Source of the DNA: Bradyrhizobium iriomotense
GTDB lineage: Bacteria; Pseudomonadota; Alphaproteobacteria; Rhizobiales; Xanthobacteraceae
Length of the DNA: 64,000 nt
Direction of reading: 5' to 3'
Assembly (NCBI RefSeq): GCF_018130765.1
Contig: NZ_JAFCJZ010000010.1
Location: 62,001-126,000 of the forward strand
In this document: positions 42,382-51,369 of the stretch, piece after piece
Position numbering within the stretch: the stretch's first letter is position 1
Layout of the letters: each line of letters opens with the position of its first letter
Program-made: the position numbers and the translations under genes
The notes under the pieces: model-generated
The model's input: the letters and a program-made list of their open reading frames with translations, nothing else
Told to the model about the DNA's origin: nothing
Database searches by the model: none

Positions 42382-42843
42382 CTAAGCCGCGGTCGCCGGC
42401 GGCAGGGCCAGCACCGAATAGATCGCCTGGGCATCGCGCGAGGCGCGGAGCTTCTTGGCGATGTCCTGGTCGCGCAAGAGGCGGGCGATGCGGGCGAGCG
42501 CCTTGAGGTGGTCGGCGCCGGCGCCTTCGGGGGCGAGCAGCAGGAAGACGAGATCGACCGGCTGGCCGTCCATCGCCTCGAAATCGATCGGGCGATCGAG
42601 CCGCGCGAACAGGCCGAAAATCTTTTCCAGCTTGGGCAGCTTGCCGTGGGGAATGGCGACGCCGTAGCCGACCGCAGTGGTGCCGAGCTTCTCACGCTGC
42701 AGCAGCACCTCGAACACCGAGCGCTCGTTCTGCCCGGTCAGCTCGGCCGCCTTGGCCGCGAGCTCCTGCAGGGCCTGCTTCTTGCTGTTGACCTTCAATG
42801 CCGGGAGAATCGCCTCGGGTGCGACCAGATCGGTAATCGGCAT
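42382..42843 (-). CDS. ptsN: PTS IIA-like nitrogen-regulatory protein PtsN
   Basis: 153-aa EIIA-Ntr, the terminal phosphoacceptor of the nitrogen PTS relay (PtsP-PtsO-PtsN). The active histidine is His66 in YGVAIPHGKLPK. It regulates potassium, nitrogen and carbon processes through protein contacts. It lies downstream of hpf and rpoN, the classic rpoN-cluster order, about 220 nt after hpf. Confidence 0.94.
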   Translation of the reverse strand: MPITDLVAPEAILPALKVNSKKQALQELAAKAAELTGQNERSVFEVLLQREKLGTTAVGYGVAIPHGKLPKLEKIFGLFARLDRPIDFEAMDGQPVDLVFLLLAPEGAGADHLKALARIARLLRDQDIAKKLRASRDAQAIYSVLALPPATAA

Positions 42844-43065
42844 GGAAGGTTTCCGAGGTGAATTAAACCGTCAGGTTCCGAATTGGCCAGCTTGGAAAGA
42901 ACCACGCCGGGCCGGCGTCAAGAAGGTGAAGCAGGAGGGGGACTTAGCCCCGATCCTGATGTGGGGCGCTTCTACTCCAACGCAATCCCGGTGCCAACTC
43001 CTGCGTGCGGCTTTGCCCCGGTCATTGTTAAGGCCTGTGGTTGATACGGGGCCCAATTTTCGGCC

Positions 43066-43677
43066 CTAACCGCCCGCCTTGCCGTCGGCTTTGGCTCCGG
43101 GCGGGTCGATCCAGCCCACATTGCCGTCGGCACGGCGGTAAATGATGTTCACCCGGCCGCTGGAGCCATGCTGGAATACCAGGCAGGGTGCCCCGCTGAG
43201 GTCCAGTTCCATGACGGCTTCGCTGACCGAGAGCTGCTTCAGCGAGGTGGTTGCCTCGGCGATGATCACGGGGCTGTAGCCGATGATCTCGGCCTCATCC
43301 TCCCCTTCGCCCGGGGCCTCCAGCACGTAAGCCGTGGCATCGAGCGCGGCCATCGCCGCATTGGCGACATGGGTCTTGCGGGCCGAGCGGTCCTTGAGCC
43401 GGCTCTTGTAGCGCTTGAGGCGCTTCTCGATCATCAGGAGCGCCTGGTCGGCGCTGGCATAGGCGTCGGCCGCGTTCGAATCGGCTTCCAGCGTGATGCC
43501 CGAATCCAGATGCAGCGCGCAGTCGGTGCGGAAGCCGAAGCCGTCCTTCGAGAGCGTGATGTGGCCGGAATAATTGCCGTCGAAATATTTGCGCAGGACC
43601 TCTTCGGTCCGGTCGGAAACGCGGCCGCGCAGGGCCTCGCCGACGCTGACACTCTTTCCCGAAATTCGAAGGGTCAT
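43066..43677 (-). CDS. hpf: Long-form ribosome hibernation-promoting factor
   Basis: 203 aa: N-terminal S30AE domain (MTLRISGKSVSVGEALR, YASADQALLMIEKRLKRYK) and C-terminal dimerisation domain (EAVMELDLSGAPCLVFQHGSSGRVNIIYRRADGNVGWIDP in segments), so it is the long form that by itself forms 100S ribosome dimers. Between rpoN and ptsN, conserved context. Confidence 0.93.
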   Translation of the reverse strand: MTLRISGKSVSVGEALRGRVSDRTEEVLRKYFDGNYSGHITLSKDGFGFRTDCALHLDSGITLEADSNAADAYASADQALLMIEKRLKRYKSRLKDRSARKTHVANAAMAALDATAYVLEAPGEGEDEAEIIGYSPVIIAEATTSLKQLSVSEAVMELDLSGAPCLVFQHGSSGRVNIIYRRADGNVGWIDPPGAKADGKAGG

Positions 43678-43846
43678 GTGATGCCTCGCTTGGTTACGCC
43701 GAGCTGCGATGACGCGTCATCGCAGCTGGGGTTGTTCCCTGCGCATGGTCCGCTCGGAAACCCGCGGTGCACTTTTCCGGATCATGCGCATGCTTGGACC
43801 GGTCTCGATGGGGGATTGAGAGTAGCGCGATTTGGCGCGAGCGCAA

Positions 43847-45472
43847 TCAGGCCGGCTCGGTGTTGCGGGAGCGATCGGACAGTGCGGTGGAGAGGACGTT
43901 ACCAAGAGCGCTCTGCTTGTCACGGCGGCGTTGCACCGAGGAGGGAATGCGCATGGCTTCGCGGTACTTCGCGACCGTGCGGCGGGCAATATCAATGCCC
44001 GAAGCGCGCAACCGTTCCACGATGGTGTCGTCCGACAGGATCGCGGAGGGCTCCTCCGCATCGATCAGCTGCTTGATGTGGTGGCGCACGGCTTCGGCCG
44101 AATGCGCCTCGCCGCCGTCGGCCGAGGCGATCGAGGCCGTGAAGAAATATTTCAACTCGAATGTGCCGCGATTTGTCGCCATGTACTTGTTGGCGGTGAC
44201 GCGCGACACCGTGGATTCATGCATCTGGATGGCGTCGGCGACGGCCTTCAGGTTCAGGGGGCGCAAATGCGCGACGCCGTGGGTGAAGAAGCCGTCCTGC
44301 TGGCGCACGATCTCGGTTGCAACTTTCAGGATGGTGCGGGCGCGCTGGTCGAGCGCGCGCACGAGCCAGGTGGCGTTCTGCAGCGCATCGGTGAAGTAGG
44401 ACTTGTCGCCGTCCTTGCCGATCTTCTTCGACAGCTCGGAATAGTAGGTCTGGTTGACCAGCACGCGCGGCAAGGTGTCGCTGTTGAGCTCGACATGCCA
44501 GCCGCCGTCCGGACCCGGGCGGACATAGACGTCGGGCACCATGGTCTGGAGCCGGGCCGTGCCGAACTTCATGCCGGGCTTGGGATTGAGCCGGCGGATC
44601 TCGCCGATCATGTCGGCGATGTCCTCGTCGTCGACGCCGCAGAGCTTGCGTAAGGATGCGATGTCGCGCTTGGCGAGCAGGTCGAGATGCTCGACGAGGG
44701 CCTGCATCGCCGGATCGTAGCGGTCGAGCTCGCGGAGCTGGATCGCCAGGCATTCGCTTAAGGAGCGCGCGCAGACGCCGGGCGGGTCGAATTTCTGCAG
44801 CACGGCAAGGACGTCCTCAACTTCCTGCTGCGACGCGCCAAGACGTTCGGCGGCCTGGCCGAGATCGGGCGGCAAATAGCCGGCCTCGTCGACGAGGTCG
44901 ATCAGGTACTGGCCGATCATGCGCTGCGCGGGTGCGGTGAAGGCAACCGACAGCTGCTCGGCGAGATGATCCGACAGCGTTGTCTCGGCCGCGACAAAGG
45001 CTTCGAGATTGTAGTCTTCGTCACCCGAGGCGCCGCCGCCCCATTCGGTGTAGGTGGTCGGCGCCGCGTCCTGGGCGTTGCGCGCGGCGGTCTCGGCCGG
45101 CTCCTCGGAGAAGACGTTGTCCAGGCCCGTATCCAGGGTCTGCTCGATCTCGGCGCGGGTGCCGAGATCCTTGCTCATCCATTCTTCCTGGCCGGGCTCG
45201 AAGGCGTCGGCGCTGCCGCTGAAGCCGTCCTCGCCTTGTCCTTCACCCTGGCTGCCGTCGGAATCGCCGTAATTGGCGGCTTCAGTCGGGGCTTCGCCGA
45301 CAGGGCCCTCGTCACTGGCCCGTTCCAGCAGCGGGTTCCGCTCGAGTTCCTCTTCCACGAACGTCGTGAGATCGAGATTGGACAATTGCAGCAGCTTGAT
45401 CGCCTGCATCAGCTGCGGCGTCATGACCAGCGACTGCGATTGCCGGAACTCTAATCTCTGCGTAAGCGCCAT
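43847..45472 (-). CDS. rpoN: RNA polymerase sigma-54 factor
   Basis: 541 aa. Gln/Leu-rich region I (LEFRQSQSLVMTPQLMQAIK) contacts enhancer-binding activators, followed by acidic region II (long Asp/Glu/Gly stretch), the core-binding domain, an HTH region, and the RpoN box ARRTVAKYRE (about 496-505) that reads the -24 element. It directs nitrogen-related transcription. Bradyrhizobium is known to carry two rpoN copies; the lptB/hpf neighbourhood suggests the housekeeping locus. Confidence 0.96.
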   Translation of the reverse strand: MALTQRLEFRQSQSLVMTPQLMQAIKLLQLSNLDLTTFVEEELERNPLLERASDEGPVGEAPTEAANYGDSDGSQGEGQGEDGFSGSADAFEPGQEEWMSKDLGTRAEIEQTLDTGLDNVFSEEPAETAARNAQDAAPTTYTEWGGGASGDEDYNLEAFVAAETTLSDHLAEQLSVAFTAPAQRMIGQYLIDLVDEAGYLPPDLGQAAERLGASQQEVEDVLAVLQKFDPPGVCARSLSECLAIQLRELDRYDPAMQALVEHLDLLAKRDIASLRKLCGVDDEDIADMIGEIRRLNPKPGMKFGTARLQTMVPDVYVRPGPDGGWHVELNSDTLPRVLVNQTYYSELSKKIGKDGDKSYFTDALQNATWLVRALDQRARTILKVATEIVRQQDGFFTHGVAHLRPLNLKAVADAIQMHESTVSRVTANKYMATNRGTFELKYFFTASIASADGGEAHSAEAVRHHIKQLIDAEEPSAILSDDTIVERLRASGIDIARRTVAKYREAMRIPSSVQRRRDKQSALGNVLSTALSDRSRNTEPA

Positions 45473-45563
45473 GAAGCAAGAACCGATCCCGAAAAGTTGG
45501 TCCGATTTTTGCTTATCCTAGTCCGAGCCCGATGTACACGTCTTGACGTAACGCAAAAAAGGG

Positions 45564-46598
45564 CTAGAGGCGGAATTCCTCGCCAAGGTAAAGGCGGCGG
45601 ACATCCGGATCGGCGACGATCTCATCCGGGCTGCCCTCGGTCAAGATTTCACCGGCATAGACGATATAGGCACGATCGGTGAGGCCGAGCGTCTCGCGCA
45701 CATTGTGGTCGGTGATGAGCACGCCGATGCCGCGATTGGTGAGATGGCGGACGAGATCCTGGATGTCGCCGACAGCGATCGGATCGATGCCGGCGAAGGG
45801 CTCGTCGAGCAGCATGTAGTTCGGCCGCGTGGCCAGCGCACGCGCGATCTCGACGCGACGGCGCTCGCCGCCCGACAGCGCGATCGACGGTGATTTCCTG
45901 AGGCGCGTGATGTTGAATTCGTCGAGCAGCGAGTCGAGCTGTTGCTCGCGCTTCTTGCGCGAGGGCTCGACCACTTCGAGCACGGCGCGGATGTTCTGCT
46001 CGACGGTGAGGCCGCGGAAGATCGAGGCTTCCTGCGGCAGATAGCCGATGCCGAGCCGCGCGCGCTGATACATCGGCAGCTTCGTGACGTCGTGGCCGTC
46101 GAGCTCGATCGCGCCGCGATCGGCCTTGATGAGGCCGGTGATCATGTAGAACACGGTGGTCTTGCCGGCACCGTTGGGGCCGAGCAGGCCGACCGCCTCG
46201 CCCCGGCGCACATAGATGCTGACGCCGCGCACCACCTGGCGGCTGCCGAAGCTTTTTTCCACGCTATGCACAGCCAGGAAGCCCGGCCGCTTCAGGAGCT
46301 GCGGTCCGCCGGCGCCGTTCGGCTTTGCGGCCGCCCTGACCGGGTGGACCGCCTGGGCCCGCGGCACCTCGGCCTGATAGTCAGCCTGGTAATCGACCTG
46401 ATAGTCCGCTTGATAGTCTCCTTGGAACTGGTCGGGCGCGCGCATCGGCTGGTCACGGGCAATCGGCGGCGCCTCCCGCACCGGGCTTGCCACGAGGCCA
46501 CCGACGCTGTCACCGAGGGCGGTGATGTCCTGCCGTGCAAATCCTGGCCGGCCGCGCTTGGCGGGGCGCCGACGGAACATGCTGAAGAGATCGACCAT
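45564..46598 (-). CDS. lptB: LPS export ABC transporter ATPase LptB with N-terminal extension
   Basis: 344 aa. The ATPase core starts at about residue 105: Walker A GLLGPNGAGKTT (138-149), signature ALSGGERRRVEIARAL, Walker B MLLDEPFAGIDP, H-loop LITDHNVRETL. It powers LptFG extraction of LPS. The first ~100 residues are a low-complexity, Pro/Ala/Gln-rich extension that includes four DYQ(A/V) repeats at 61-76, absent from E. coli LptB (about 240 aa). It lies between lptA and rpoN. Confidence 0.94.
   Translation of the reverse strand: MVDLFSMFRRRPAKRGRPGFARQDITALGDSVGGLVASPVREAPPIARDQPMRAPDQFQGDYQADYQVDYQADYQAEVPRAQAVHPVRAAAKPNGAGGPQLLKRPGFLAVHSVEKSFGSRQVVRGVSIYVRRGEAVGLLGPNGAGKTTVFYMITGLIKADRGAIELDGHDVTKLPMYQRARLGIGYLPQEASIFRGLTVEQNIRAVLEVVEPSRKKREQQLDSLLDEFNITRLRKSPSIALSGGERRRVEIARALATRPNYMLLDEPFAGIDPIAVGDIQDLVRHLTNRGIGVLITDHNVRETLGLTDRAYIVYAGEILTEGSPDEIVADPDVRRLYLGEEFRL
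46371..46418 (-). repeat. Four 12-bp tandem repeats in the lptB extension
   Basis: Four in-frame 12-bp units (GACTATCAGGCC type on the minus strand) encode DYQA-DYQV-DYQA-DYQA. A degenerate fifth unit (QFQG) lies just before. The short exact unit suggests slipped-strand expansion. Confidence 0.8.
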
Positions 46599-46808
46599 CC
46601 CCGCCTTCTAGCTTTTCGCGGCATTCGCGCGATCTGCCGCCCCGGCGTTACGATTCGCCGACGCAGCAAGAGTGAAGGGATGTCTCATGCCCAATGAAAC
46701 ACGCCCGGTAAGCGGCGGACCCCGCTTCGAAAGCCCTTCGCGCTAGATACAGTCTCGCCGGGCAAGCTTCAACCTCGGATCGCGAGCTTCCGGAACAAGC
46801 CGTTGAAT

Positions 46809-47567
46809 TTACTTTGGTTTACTTGCGCCGGGCAGTTGCAAGGGCGACCCCGCGGCAGGCTTGCCCCCTTGCCCGCCTTGGGCACCCGGACCGCAATCAT
46901 TGCCGCCACCCTGCGGCAGCAGGGCCTGCACCCTGCCGCTGTCGGACTCCACGCGCGAGACGCCCGTGGTCATGTCGACCATCAGGCGGTCGCCGCGCAG
47001 CACGTTCTTGCACTGCGTCAGGACCACCTGGCCGCCGGTGCCGCCGAGCATGGTGATGAGATTGGTCTTGGTGTCGAACACGGCGGTCTCGCCGGTCACC
47101 ACCTGATCCTTCTGGGTGACCACCACATTGCCGCGGGCTTCCAGCCGCTTGATCGACGAGGCGCCGCCGGGCCCTGGCGTTGCCGACTGCATCGGCGCGC
47201 CGGTGCTGCTGTTCTTGGCCCCCTTCGCCGCAGGCGGCGGCGTGGCGGGCTTGTCGCCACCCGACTCGTAGAACACCACCAGCGTCTTCGAGGTCATGGT
47301 GGTGTCGCCCTGCACGACCTTCACATTGCCGGCGAAGGTCGCCTCCTTCTTCTTGTCGCGCATCTCGAGCGAGGCGGCCTCGATCTGGATCGGCTGATCG
47401 CGGTTCTGCGAAAAACCCTGCATCGCGTTCGGCACGCCCTGCATCGTGCTCTGCGCGACGGCCGCACCGCCAGCGATCAACGCGACGCCAAAGGCAAGCG
47501 CGACCGCACCGATGATGGCGCACCGCTTGTCGTCGTTGCGCGGGAAAATCCTGATCATGAAAATCAC
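46809..47567 (-). CDS. lptA: LPS transport periplasmic protein LptA (OstA-like)
   Basis: 252 aa. Signal peptide to about residue 38 (GGAAVAQ), then the OstA/LptA jelly-roll (QIEAASLEMRDKKKEATFAGNVKVVQGD, GNVVVTQKDQVVTGE). A Pro/Ala-rich loop near residues 105-130 and a Gly-rich tail are insertions. It bridges LPS from LptC to LptD. It overlaps lptC by 4 nt. Confidence 0.9.
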   Translation of the reverse strand: MIFMIRIFPRNDDKRCAIIGAVALAFGVALIAGGAAVAQSTMQGVPNAMQGFSQNRDQPIQIEAASLEMRDKKKEATFAGNVKVVQGDTTMTSKTLVVFYESGGDKPATPPPAAKGAKNSSTGAPMQSATPGPGGASSIKRLEARGNVVVTQKDQVVTGETAVFDTKTNLITMLGGTGGQVVLTQCKNVLRGDRLMVDMTTGVSRVESDSGRVQALLPQGGGNDCGPGAQGGQGGKPAAGSPLQLPGASKPK

Positions 47568-48334
47568 TTTGAATTGGCAGACTTGTTCTTTGACTTGGCC
47601 GGCGGCGGCGCGGGCTCGACCGGCGCAGGCTGAGCGGCAGCACCGTCGTCCAGCTTGTCCAGATGCATCACCACGTTGCCTTCGAAGCGGATGAGATCGC
47701 CGCCCTCCGTGATTCGCAGGCGATCCGCAGTCAGCGTGCCGTTGGTCAGCTTGACGTCGACGCGCTCGTCCGACGAGACCGTGCCCTTGCCCATGTCGAC
47801 GAAGGCCGAGTTCAGCCGCGCCTCATAACCGGTCGAGGTGCGCAGGAAGATGTCCTTGTGCAGGTCGAGCTGCTGCTGCTTGTTGTCGAAGCGGCCGGTG
47901 CGCGCATCGAGGAACAGGGTCGACTGATCCTCCATCAGCACCTTCGCGCGCAGATCGGCGAGATCGACATGATCGGGGTCGGTGATGTCCTGCGTTGCCG
48001 TCTTGGCCCAGAGCTCGTAGGGCCGCCGGTCCGGCGTGAAGCCGGACATATGCGGCGATTCCATCGTGATCCTGGTGCCTGTCACCACGAGATTTCCGGA
48101 GTCGAGCTTGATCGGGATCGTGAAGGGATTGAGGAAGGTCGAGACGGCGACGATCGCGGCGATGGACGCGGCCACCGTCGCCGGCACCGCGACGCGCAGA
48201 ATCCGCACCAGGCGGCTGTGGCGCGCCGCGCTGGCAAACTTCGCCGCTAGCGCGGCGTCGTAGGTGGGATTCTGGGCCGAATTCACCGCTGCTCCAGAGG
48301 GTCGCTCGCCTTGTCCGGTTGAAGGCCGCGCCAT
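47564..48334 (-). CDS. lptC: LPS export system protein LptC
   Basis: 256 aa bitopic protein: cytoplasmic N-terminus, one transmembrane helix at about residues 47-68, then a periplasmic LptC beta-jellyroll (KLDSGNLVVTGTRITMESPHMSGFT, NGTLTADRLRITEGGDLIRFEGNVVM in parts) and a charged Pro/Lys tail. It receives LPS from LptB2FG and passes it to LptA. First gene of lptCAB. Confidence 0.88.
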   Translation of the reverse strand: MARPSTGQGERPSGAAVNSAQNPTYDAALAAKFASAARHSRLVRILRVAVPATVAASIAAIVAVSTFLNPFTIPIKLDSGNLVVTGTRITMESPHMSGFTPDRRPYELWAKTATQDITDPDHVDLADLRAKVLMEDQSTLFLDARTGRFDNKQQQLDLHKDIFLRTSTGYEARLNSAFVDMGKGTVSSDERVDVKLTNGTLTADRLRITEGGDLIRFEGNVVMHLDKLDDGAAAQPAPVEPAPPPAKSKNKSANSK

Positions 48335-48427
48335 TGTACCCGGCGGCGACCGAATATGCAGCCCGCGAGAGGCCGCAGGAAAGTGTCCGAAACGGGGCGC
48401 CGGCCCTCCCTAAAGCCCGCTCAGGCC

Positions 48428-49042
48428 TCAGGAATGCGCAAAGATGTCCTCTTCCTCCCAGCCCTGGAGGTCGAGCAGAGCGCGGGTCGGCAGGAAGTCG
48501 AAGCAGGCCTTTGCCAGCTGGGTGCGGCCCTCCCGGACCAGCATGGCGTCGAGCCGCTCGCGCAGGGCATGCAGATGCAGCACGTCGGAGGCGGCGTAGG
48601 CGAGCTGCGGCTCGGTCAGGCTGTCGGAACCCCAGTCGCTGGATTGCTGCTGCTTGGAGAGGTCGACATTGAGCACCTCGCGCACGAGGTCCTTGAGGCC
48701 GTGGCGGTCCGTGTAGGTGCGGGTCAGGCGGGAGGCGATCTTGGTGCAGTAGATCGGCCCGGTCATGACGCCAAAGGTCTGGTACAGCACCGCGACGTCG
48801 AACCGCGCGAAGTGGAAGATCTTTGTGATGGCGGGATTGGCGAGCAGCGCCTTCAGGTTCGGCGCGTCGGTGTGGCCCTTGGGGATCTGCACAACGTCGG
48901 CGCTGCCGTCGCCGGGCGAGAGCTGCACCACGCAGAGCCGGTCACGGTGGGGATTGAGCCCCATGGTCTCGGTGTCGATCGCCACCGCTCCGGTGTAACG
49001 GGACAGGTCGGGCAGGTCGCCGCGGTGCAGGCGTACGGTCAT
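48428..49042 (-). CDS. RNase D-like 3'-5' exoribonuclease
   Basis: 204-aa DEDD-family exonuclease domain without the HRDC domains of full RNase D. Exo I is AIDTETMGL, Exo II is FHFARFDVAVL, Exo III is YAASDVLHLHAL. Short RNase D-like proteins of this length are common in alphaproteobacteria and trim structured RNA 3' ends. Just upstream of lptC on the same strand. Confidence 0.9.
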   Translation of the reverse strand: MTVRLHRGDLPDLSRYTGAVAIDTETMGLNPHRDRLCVVQLSPGDGSADVVQIPKGHTDAPNLKALLANPAITKIFHFARFDVAVLYQTFGVMTGPIYCTKIASRLTRTYTDRHGLKDLVREVLNVDLSKQQQSSDWGSDSLTEPQLAYAASDVLHLHALRERLDAMLVREGRTQLAKACFDFLPTRALLDLQGWEEEDIFAHS

Positions 49043-49143
49043 GGCGTTTCAAAACCTCGGGTCAAATCGGTCAGTCGGCACAATAGGCGCATTTCGGATT
49101 GCCCGCGATGTATCCACTCGGGGCAGGCCGCGCAAGCGCCCGT

Positions 49144-50466
49144 TCAGATCGCGGCCAGCATGATGCAGATCATCGCTGCGACCGCGGTGCGGCTGGGGCC
49201 GTCGCGGAAGGCGTACAAAATCGGATCATCCGGCATCTCGCGGCGATGCGCCATCATCAGGGCCCGGCCGAACCAGTACAGCAGCAGCGGGGTCATGAGC
49301 CACAGCATCCAGGGGCGGCTGTACAGCGGCGTCACCGCGGACGAGGACACATAGAGCGAGAACACGGTCACCGCGTTCATGGCGCTCGCCGCCGCCATCG
49401 CGGCGATGACATGCAGATCGGTGATCCGGTAATCGCGGTTGGAGGGATCGGCGAGCCCGGCGCCCTCGCGCATGCTGAGCTCGCTGAAGCGCTTGATCAA
49501 GGCGAGCGAGGTGAACACGAACAGCGAGAAGATCAGCAGCCATTCCGACAGCACCACGCCGACACCGACGGCGCCGGCGACGATGCGCAAGCTGTAGAGC
49601 CCGGCGAGCGTGACGACGTCGACCAGCATCTTGCGCTTGAGCACGAGCGAATAGGCGATCGTGGTGGCGAGATAGGTGCCGAGCACGCCGAGGAACAGCG
49701 GCGAGATGAAGAGGGAAGCTGCGACCGCAAACAGCCACAATGCGGGGATTGCCGACAGCGCGGACGAGATCTTGAGATCGCCGGCCGCGAGCGCGCGGTG
49801 GCGCTTGGTCGGATGCTGCCGGTCGGCGGCGAGATCGAGCAGATCGTTCATCAGATAGGCGCCGGAGGCGCAGGCCGAGAACGCCAGGAACGCCAGCAGC
49901 GCGTAGCCGAGCGTCGAAAGATTCATCTGGTGCGCGGTGATGACAGGCACGAACACCAGCGTGTTCTTGGCGTATTGGTAGACGCGCAGCGCCTTCGCCC
50001 AGGTTTTCAGGCTCGCGCGGTTGCCGTCGCGGGCGCCGATGCGCTCGATCGCGGCACGATCGAACGGCGGGTTGCCCGCGGCGAGATCTGCCGGCGTGAC
50101 GACGCCATCGAAGCCGAGATGCGCAGCGATGCCGGCGGCATGCTCGGCGAAACGTCCCGCGACGAGATAGATCTTCTCGCCCCGCCCCCGCGCCGCCAGC
50201 GCCCGGTTCAGCACGTCGGAATCATAGGGCAGATGGGCGTAGTCGATCTCGGCCCGCGCCAGGACGTCCGTGAGCGCCGCCATCCCTGCGCGTCCGCCGG
50301 CGCCGAAGCGGGCCAGCATGCGGCCGGGGCTGGAGAACAGCGCCTCCATCAGCAGCTCGGACCGCAGCAGGGCGCCTTCGAGATCGATCACAAGCGTCCG
50401 CGCCGCGGCCGGATTTGCCGACGGCTCGGGGACGCCAGGATCGCAATGCCAGGCAGGCTGCTCCAT
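49144..50466 (-). CDS. HAD-like + UbiA prenyltransferase (DPPR synthase-like)
   Basis: 440 aa. C-terminal part (about 165-440) is a polytopic UbiA enzyme with MNDLLDLAADRQHPTKRHRALAAG, the Asp-rich site as in decaprenyl-phosphate phosphoribosyltransferase Rv3806c (polyprenyl-phosphate + PRPP to polyprenylphosphoryl-phosphoribose). N-terminal part looks like a HAD phosphatase but is degenerate: motif I is IDLEGALL (Asp28, Glu30 instead of Asp), motif II lacks the Ser/Thr (LVAGR), and the GDxxxD loop is not seen. Homologous NoeC acts in Nod-factor arabinosylation in Azorhizobium. DprE1/DprE2-like genes lie 7.5 kb downstream of this position on the map. Confidence 0.85.
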   Translation of the reverse strand: MEQPAWHCDPGVPEPSANPAAARTLVIDLEGALLRSELLMEALFSSPGRMLARFGAGGRAGMAALTDVLARAEIDYAHLPYDSDVLNRALAARGRGEKIYLVAGRFAEHAAGIAAHLGFDGVVTPADLAAGNPPFDRAAIERIGARDGNRASLKTWAKALRVYQYAKNTLVFVPVITAHQMNLSTLGYALLAFLAFSACASGAYLMNDLLDLAADRQHPTKRHRALAAGDLKISSALSAIPALWLFAVAASLFISPLFLGVLGTYLATTIAYSLVLKRKMLVDVVTLAGLYSLRIVAGAVGVGVVLSEWLLIFSLFVFTSLALIKRFSELSMREGAGLADPSNRDYRITDLHVIAAMAAASAMNAVTVFSLYVSSSAVTPLYSRPWMLWLMTPLLLYWFGRALMMAHRREMPDDPILYAFRDGPSRTAVAAMICIMLAAI

Positions 50467-50615
50467 CCGAAAACGCTCTTACTTGCCGCGACATGACCGG
50501 CTGGGAGGCCGGGGAGCAGGGGAAATGGATGGCCGGAACCCTATGCGAGCATTCGCTAAAGGCGGCTTAATCAGGCGAGCTTCAGCCGGTTCGCCGCTTG
50601 ATGCAAGAGCCGTTC

Positions 50616-50628
50616 AATAATAGTTATT
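50616..50628. promoter_or_regulatory. Small palindrome upstream of parD
   Basis: AATAA-TAG-TTATT in an AT-rich patch 28 nt before the parD ATG. ParD antitoxins autoregulate through palindromes near the promoter. The arms are short, so this is only a candidate. Confidence 0.35.
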
Positions 50629-50656
50629 AAGGCGGATATCAGCAGGGAAGCGCAAC

Positions 50657-50920
50657 ATGGCGGTCAGTGCAGATCTCGGTGAAGCCCTTGAAAACTTTGT
50701 AACAAAACTCGTCGCGTCGGGTCGCTACCACTCCAAGAGCGAGGTGCTGCGGGAGGGCGTAAGGCTGATCCAGGAGCGCGAGGCGCGGCTCGCTGCGCTG
50801 GACGCCGCGATCGCGCGTGGGCTCGACGATGCGGACGCGGGCCGGACCGATCCAAGCTCGGAGGTTTTTGACCGGCTGGAGGCGAAACTCGCCGCCAGGA
50901 CGGGCCGCAAGACGGACTAG
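50657..50920 (+). CDS. parD: ParD-type antitoxin (ribbon-helix-helix)
   Basis: 87-aa RHH antitoxin: MAVSADLGEALENFVTKLVASGRYHSKSEVLREG-type N-terminus is the canonical ParD/CC2985 pattern, followed by RLIQEREARLAALDAAI and a disordered acidic tail that masks the toxin. It neutralises ParE and represses its own operon. parE starts 2 nt after its stop. Confidence 0.92.
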   Translation: MAVSADLGEALENFVTKLVASGRYHSKSEVLREGVRLIQEREARLAALDAAIARGLDDADAGRTDPSSEVFDRLEAKLAARTGRKTD

Positions 50921-50922
50921 AC

Positions 50923-51222
50923 GTGATCGTCGTCGTCACGGCGGAAGCCGAAACCGACCTCGAGAACATCGCAGCATATGTCGCCGCGCAAACCCCGCGG
51001 AGCGCGCTCACGCTCCTCCGGGGGCTGCGTGAAAAGTGTGAAAACCTTGCCGATGCGCCGCGCGCCTATCCGCTGGTCCCGCGCTATGAGCACCGCGTCA
51101 TTCGCCGCCGGCCGTTCGGAAACTATTTGATCTTCTATCGGGCCGGTCACGATGTGATCGAGGTGATCCACATCCTTCACGGCGCGCGAGACTACGAGCC
51201 GCTGCTCTTTCCGGAAGATTAG
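50923..51222 (+). CDS. parE: ParE/RelE-superfamily toxin
   Basis: 99-aa toxin with a GTG start 2 nt after parD. EAETDLENIAAYVA, NLADAPRAYPLVP, IRRRPFGNYLIFYRAG and VIEVIHILHGARDY match ParE. Most ParE proteins poison DNA gyrase. Length and motifs look intact. Confidence 0.9.
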   Translation: MIVVVTAEAETDLENIAAYVAAQTPRSALTLLRGLREKCENLADAPRAYPLVPRYEHRVIRRRPFGNYLIFYRAGHDVIEVIHILHGARDYEPLLFPED

Positions 51223-51369
51223 GTTTGTCGGAGACGCGCCTGCTGAGTGTGTTGTTTTAGGCACTCCGGATCAAACAAGCAGAACTTGCGGCAAGCGTCC
51301 CCGTGAAAATCGATCAGTCCCATCCTATCTGTGGCTGGCCTCCCCGCCCTTGCCATGAATCAGGTGATC

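Noticed and set aside
46371..46418. 12-bp tandem repeats as a replication iteron or CRISPR
   Set aside because: They are in frame inside lptB, only four units, and translate to a regular DYQA pattern.
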